Source: Actinomycetes bacterium (GTDB lineage: Bacteria; Actinomycetota; Thermoleophilia; Solirubrobacterales; Solirubrobacteraceae). From it: a stretch of 7,164 nucleotides of DNA. The notes beneath the pieces are model-generated. The model searched no databases and was not told the origin of the DNA. It was given only the letters and a program-made list of their open reading frames with translations. The number at the start of each line of letters is the position of its first letter. The first letter of the stretch is position 1. The position numbers were made by a program, and so were the translations under genes. The stretch spans positions 1 to 7,164 of the forward strand of contig JAEZDB010000394.1 of assembly GCA_023429855.1 (NCBI GenBank), in the 5' to 3' direction. Below are positions 5,968-7,164 of this stretch, piece after piece.

Positions 5968-6492
5968 CTAGGCCGCGCCGACGCTCGCGCGCACGTCGGC
6001 GACGAGCTGCGCGTCGATGCCCCATGGGTCGTCGAGGCCGAGCGTGCGGTCGAGGTCCCAGAGCACACACTCCTCGCCCGGCTGCCGCACCATCTCCCAC
6101 GCGGTGACCGTGCGGGCGAGCTGGTCGATCATCGACCCGGCGGGTGTCGTGGCCTTACGCGGCCGCTTCGGCGGAACCGGCTTGACCTCGCCTTCCACGT
6201 GGTCGCCCTCTGGGTGGTGATGCAGGAACTGGCCGTAGGCGTCGTCGCAGAACCGCGCGTAGCGGCCGGTGCAGAGGATCAGCCCGTGCCAGGCCTCGTC
6301 GACGGCGCGCGACGGCATGCCGATGACCTGACCGTCGAGCAGCGCCGCGCCTGCGCACCGGAGCCACTGTCGGAGCCCCAGTTCGATCGGCTCGCGCGGC
6401 TCCCACGGGCACGTCTTCCAGATCGCCGGCGGCAAGCGCAGCTCGGCGACCGCCGCATCGACGCGGGCAAGGCGGGCGGTGCGGCTGGCCAT
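5968..6492 (-). CDS. GRDP-like (glycine-rich-domain-protein-like) protein of unknown function
   Basis: A 174-aa soluble protein with no signal peptide or membrane segment. The recognisable core is VDEAWHGLILCTGRYARFC (64-82) and YGQFLHHHPEGD (86-97). That DEAWH...Y..FC...HHxP pattern is the one I associate with GRDP-like proteins (known as glycine-rich domain proteins in plants, with short bacterial homologues). The glycine-rich tail of plant members is absent. His69, Cys82 and the His91-93 cluster could form a metal site; that is inference. A second conserved-looking stretch is ECVLWDLDRTLGLDDPWG (141-158). The ATG at 6490-6492 is 7 nt behind a TACGCT box. It is divergent from the microprotein gene with a 59-bp gap. 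Coding status is firm; family membership is a moderate recognition from motif only. Confidence 0.75.
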   Translation of the reverse strand: MASRTARLARVDAAVAELRLPPAIWKTCPWEPREPIELGLRQWLRCAGAALLDGQVIGMPSRAVDEAWHGLILCTGRYARFCDDAYGQFLHHHPEGDHVEGEVKPVPPKRPRKATTPAGSMIDQLARTVTAWEMVRQPGEECVLWDLDRTLGLDDPWGIDAQLVADVRASVGAA

Positions 6493-6499
6493 GTTCGGC

Positions 6500-6505
6500 A
6501 GCGTA
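6500..6505 (-). promoter_or_regulatory. Candidate -10 box of the GRDP-like gene (leaderless spacing)
   Basis: Minus-strand TACGCT matches TAnnnT and ends 7 nt before the ATG, the same geometry as at the peroxiredoxin gene. No Shine-Dalgarno sequence lies between. Confidence 0.5.
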
Positions 6506-6539
6506 AACCGTCGGCTGCTCGCCCGAGGCGGGGGCGCGG

Positions 6540-6545
6540 TACCTT
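6540..6545 (+). promoter_or_regulatory. Candidate -10 box of the membrane microprotein gene (leaderless spacing)
   Basis: TACCTT matches TAnnnT and ends 6 nt before the GTG at 6552. There is no Shine-Dalgarno sequence. It faces away from the TACGCT box of the divergent GRDP-like gene 35 bp to the left. Confidence 0.45.
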
Positions 6546-6551
6546 CGAGCA

Positions 6552-6650
6552 GTGCTGACCGAGTTGCTGCAAGTCGCCGCCGTCCTGATGATCGGCGCCC
6601 TGGTAATCACGCGGGTCGCGACCAAGCGTCGCGACCGCAACCGCCGCTAG
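6552..6650 (+). CDS. 32-aa single-helix membrane microprotein (unrecognised)
   Basis: Begins with GTG and reads MLTELLQVAAVLMIGALV, then ITRVATKRRDRNRR. A hydrophobic helix of about 18-19 residues (5-23) is followed by a basic tail with seven Lys/Arg, which predicts one membrane span with the C-terminus in the cytoplasm by the positive-inside rule. Third positions are G or C in 29 of 32 codons, as in the real genes here. A TAnnnT box stands 6 nt upstream of the start, and the TAG stop shares a CTAG with the stop of the convergent deaminase gene, so the ORF ends exactly where the neighbour does. I recognise no family and assign no function. The main doubt is its short length. Confidence 0.6.
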   Translation: MLTELLQVAAVLMIGALVITRVATKRRDRNRR

Positions 6651-7164
6651 AGGAAGGTCAGGCCTTCTCCACGGTAGGTCGGGACCGACCGCTCGTAGGT
6701 CGCGCCGCGCACGACGTGGAGGCGATCGAACCGCTCGCACAGCTCGCCGGCTTTCGTGTGGCGGAAGACGACGCGGTCGCCGACCTGGAGCTGCGGCGCG
6801 AGCTCGCCCAGGAGCGGCGTCTGCACCTCGCCTGGGCCCTCGTTGGCGTCGTACCGCAGACCTGTTGGCCAGACGGGCGTCGGAAGGCGATCAACGCCGA
6901 CGGGGCCCGACGCGACGTAACCGCCGCCGAGCACCGTCGCGACCGAGGGGCTCGGTCGCCGAACCACCGGGAGGACGAAAAACGCTGCCGGTTGGAGCGC
7001 CAGGTGGCGGTACGCGTCGAACAGTGTGGGTGCGAAGAAGCCTGAGCCGGCGGTGAGCTCGGTGGCGCCCTCGATCGCGCGCGACCGGGCGAGGCTGCCG
7101 GTTCCGCCCACGTTCACGAGCTCGAGCGAGCCGCCGGCCCGCGCGAGCGCCGCCCGTACGGCGT
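6647..7164 (-). CDS. Fold-type III PLP amino acid deaminase/aldolase-like enzyme, C-terminal part
   Basis: The frame is open to the window edge, so the N-terminal alanine-racemase-like barrel with the PLP lysine is missing; about 171 residues remain. Visible motifs include LVNVGGTGSL (the phosphate-binding glycine loop, usually GGGTGS), ELTAGSGFFAPTLFD, FFVLPVVRRPSP, ATVLGGGYVASGP, DRLPTPVWP, EVQTPL and VVFRHTKAGELCERFD. This series matches actinobacterial amino acid deaminases related to D-threonine aldolase and D-serine dehydratase, including the C-terminal D-serine-dehydratase-like domain. The His of RHTKAGE aligns with the metal-binding region; the Cys of the H-x-C zinc motif in eukaryotic D-serine dehydratase is not at that spacing. 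Substrate is uncertain. Stop TAG at 6647-6649 overlaps the microprotein stop. An internal GTG at 7117 is not the start, because family sequence continues upstream. Confidence 0.88.
   Translation of the reverse strand, partial: AVRAALARAGGSLELVNVGGTGSLARSRAIEGATELTAGSGFFAPTLFDAYRHLALQPAAFFVLPVVRRPSPSVATVLGGGYVASGPVGVDRLPTPVWPTGLRYDANEGPGEVQTPLLGELAPQLQVGDRVVFRHTKAGELCERFDRLHVVRGATYERSVPTYRGEGLTFL

Noticed and set aside
5108..6100. Upstream extension of the repeat-protein frame (total 1205 aa)
   Set aside because: The extension is Arg/Pro/Ala-rich noise overlapping the TetR gene and part of the GRDP-like gene in another frame; the signal peptide fixes the start at 5107.
6479..7045. 188-aa plus-strand ORF over the microprotein and deaminase region
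   Set aside because: Shadow of the deaminase frame, with composition unlike a protein; the minus-strand frame carries recognised motifs.
1..7164. Defence island, CRISPR array, biosynthetic cluster or mobile element
   Set aside because: No nuclease, helicase, reverse transcriptase, transposase or integrase genes, no regularly spaced direct repeats and no terminal inverted repeats or target duplications were seen. The genes are unrelated housekeeping or accessory functions.

Overview
This is a GC-rich bacterial window with ordinary chromosomal gene content and no mobile-element genes, CRISPR array, tRNA or rRNA that I can see. Strong G/C preference at third codon positions, an actinobacterial-type Fpg/Nei glycosylase tail, an actinobacterial-type amino acid deaminase and start codons sitting just after TAnnnT boxes all suggest an Actinomycetota chromosome. 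A Thermoleophilia/Solirubrobacterales-like origin is possible, but that is inference and I did not test it.

Layout, left to right. Bases 1-461 (+) are the 3' end of a Fpg/Nei-family DNA glycosylase gene (H2TH region plus zinc finger). It converges on an Old Yellow Enzyme family FMN oxidoreductase (512-1600, -). A 177-bp divergent promoter region with two inverted repeats separates that gene from a PrxQ/BCP-type peroxiredoxin (1778-2254, +). A doubtful 68-aa secreted-type ORF follows (2259-2465, +). It overlaps a good hairpin terminator that serves the opposite strand.

The middle of the window is one large minus-strand gene (2483-5107) for an 874-aa exported protein. After the signal peptide it consists entirely of 18 ELWxxDGT-type repeat units, presumably beta-propeller blades. 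Upstream on the same strand lies a TetR/AcrR-family regulator (5200-5781) with a candidate autoregulatory operator. Next comes a 174-aa protein with a DEAWH...FC...HHHP signature resembling GRDP-like proteins (5968-6492, -). Divergent from it is a 32-aa single-helix membrane microprotein (6552-6650, +). The microprotein converges on the C-terminal half of a fold-type III PLP amino acid deaminase/D-threonine-aldolase-like enzyme (6647-7164, -, cut by the window edge), and the two stop codons share one CTAG.

How the genes relate: the OYE reductase and the peroxiredoxin are divergent and both plausibly handle electrophile or peroxide stress, so shared control through the intergenic palindromes is reasonable but unproven. 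The TetR gene may regulate itself and possibly the exported repeat protein 92 bp downstream. I see no evidence of a known defence system or biosynthetic cluster. The most unusual items are the repeat protein's mid-point switch in motif charge, the perfect hairpin touching its start codon, the microprotein with the shared CTAG stop, and the recurrent TAnnnT-to-start spacing that suggests leaderless transcripts.
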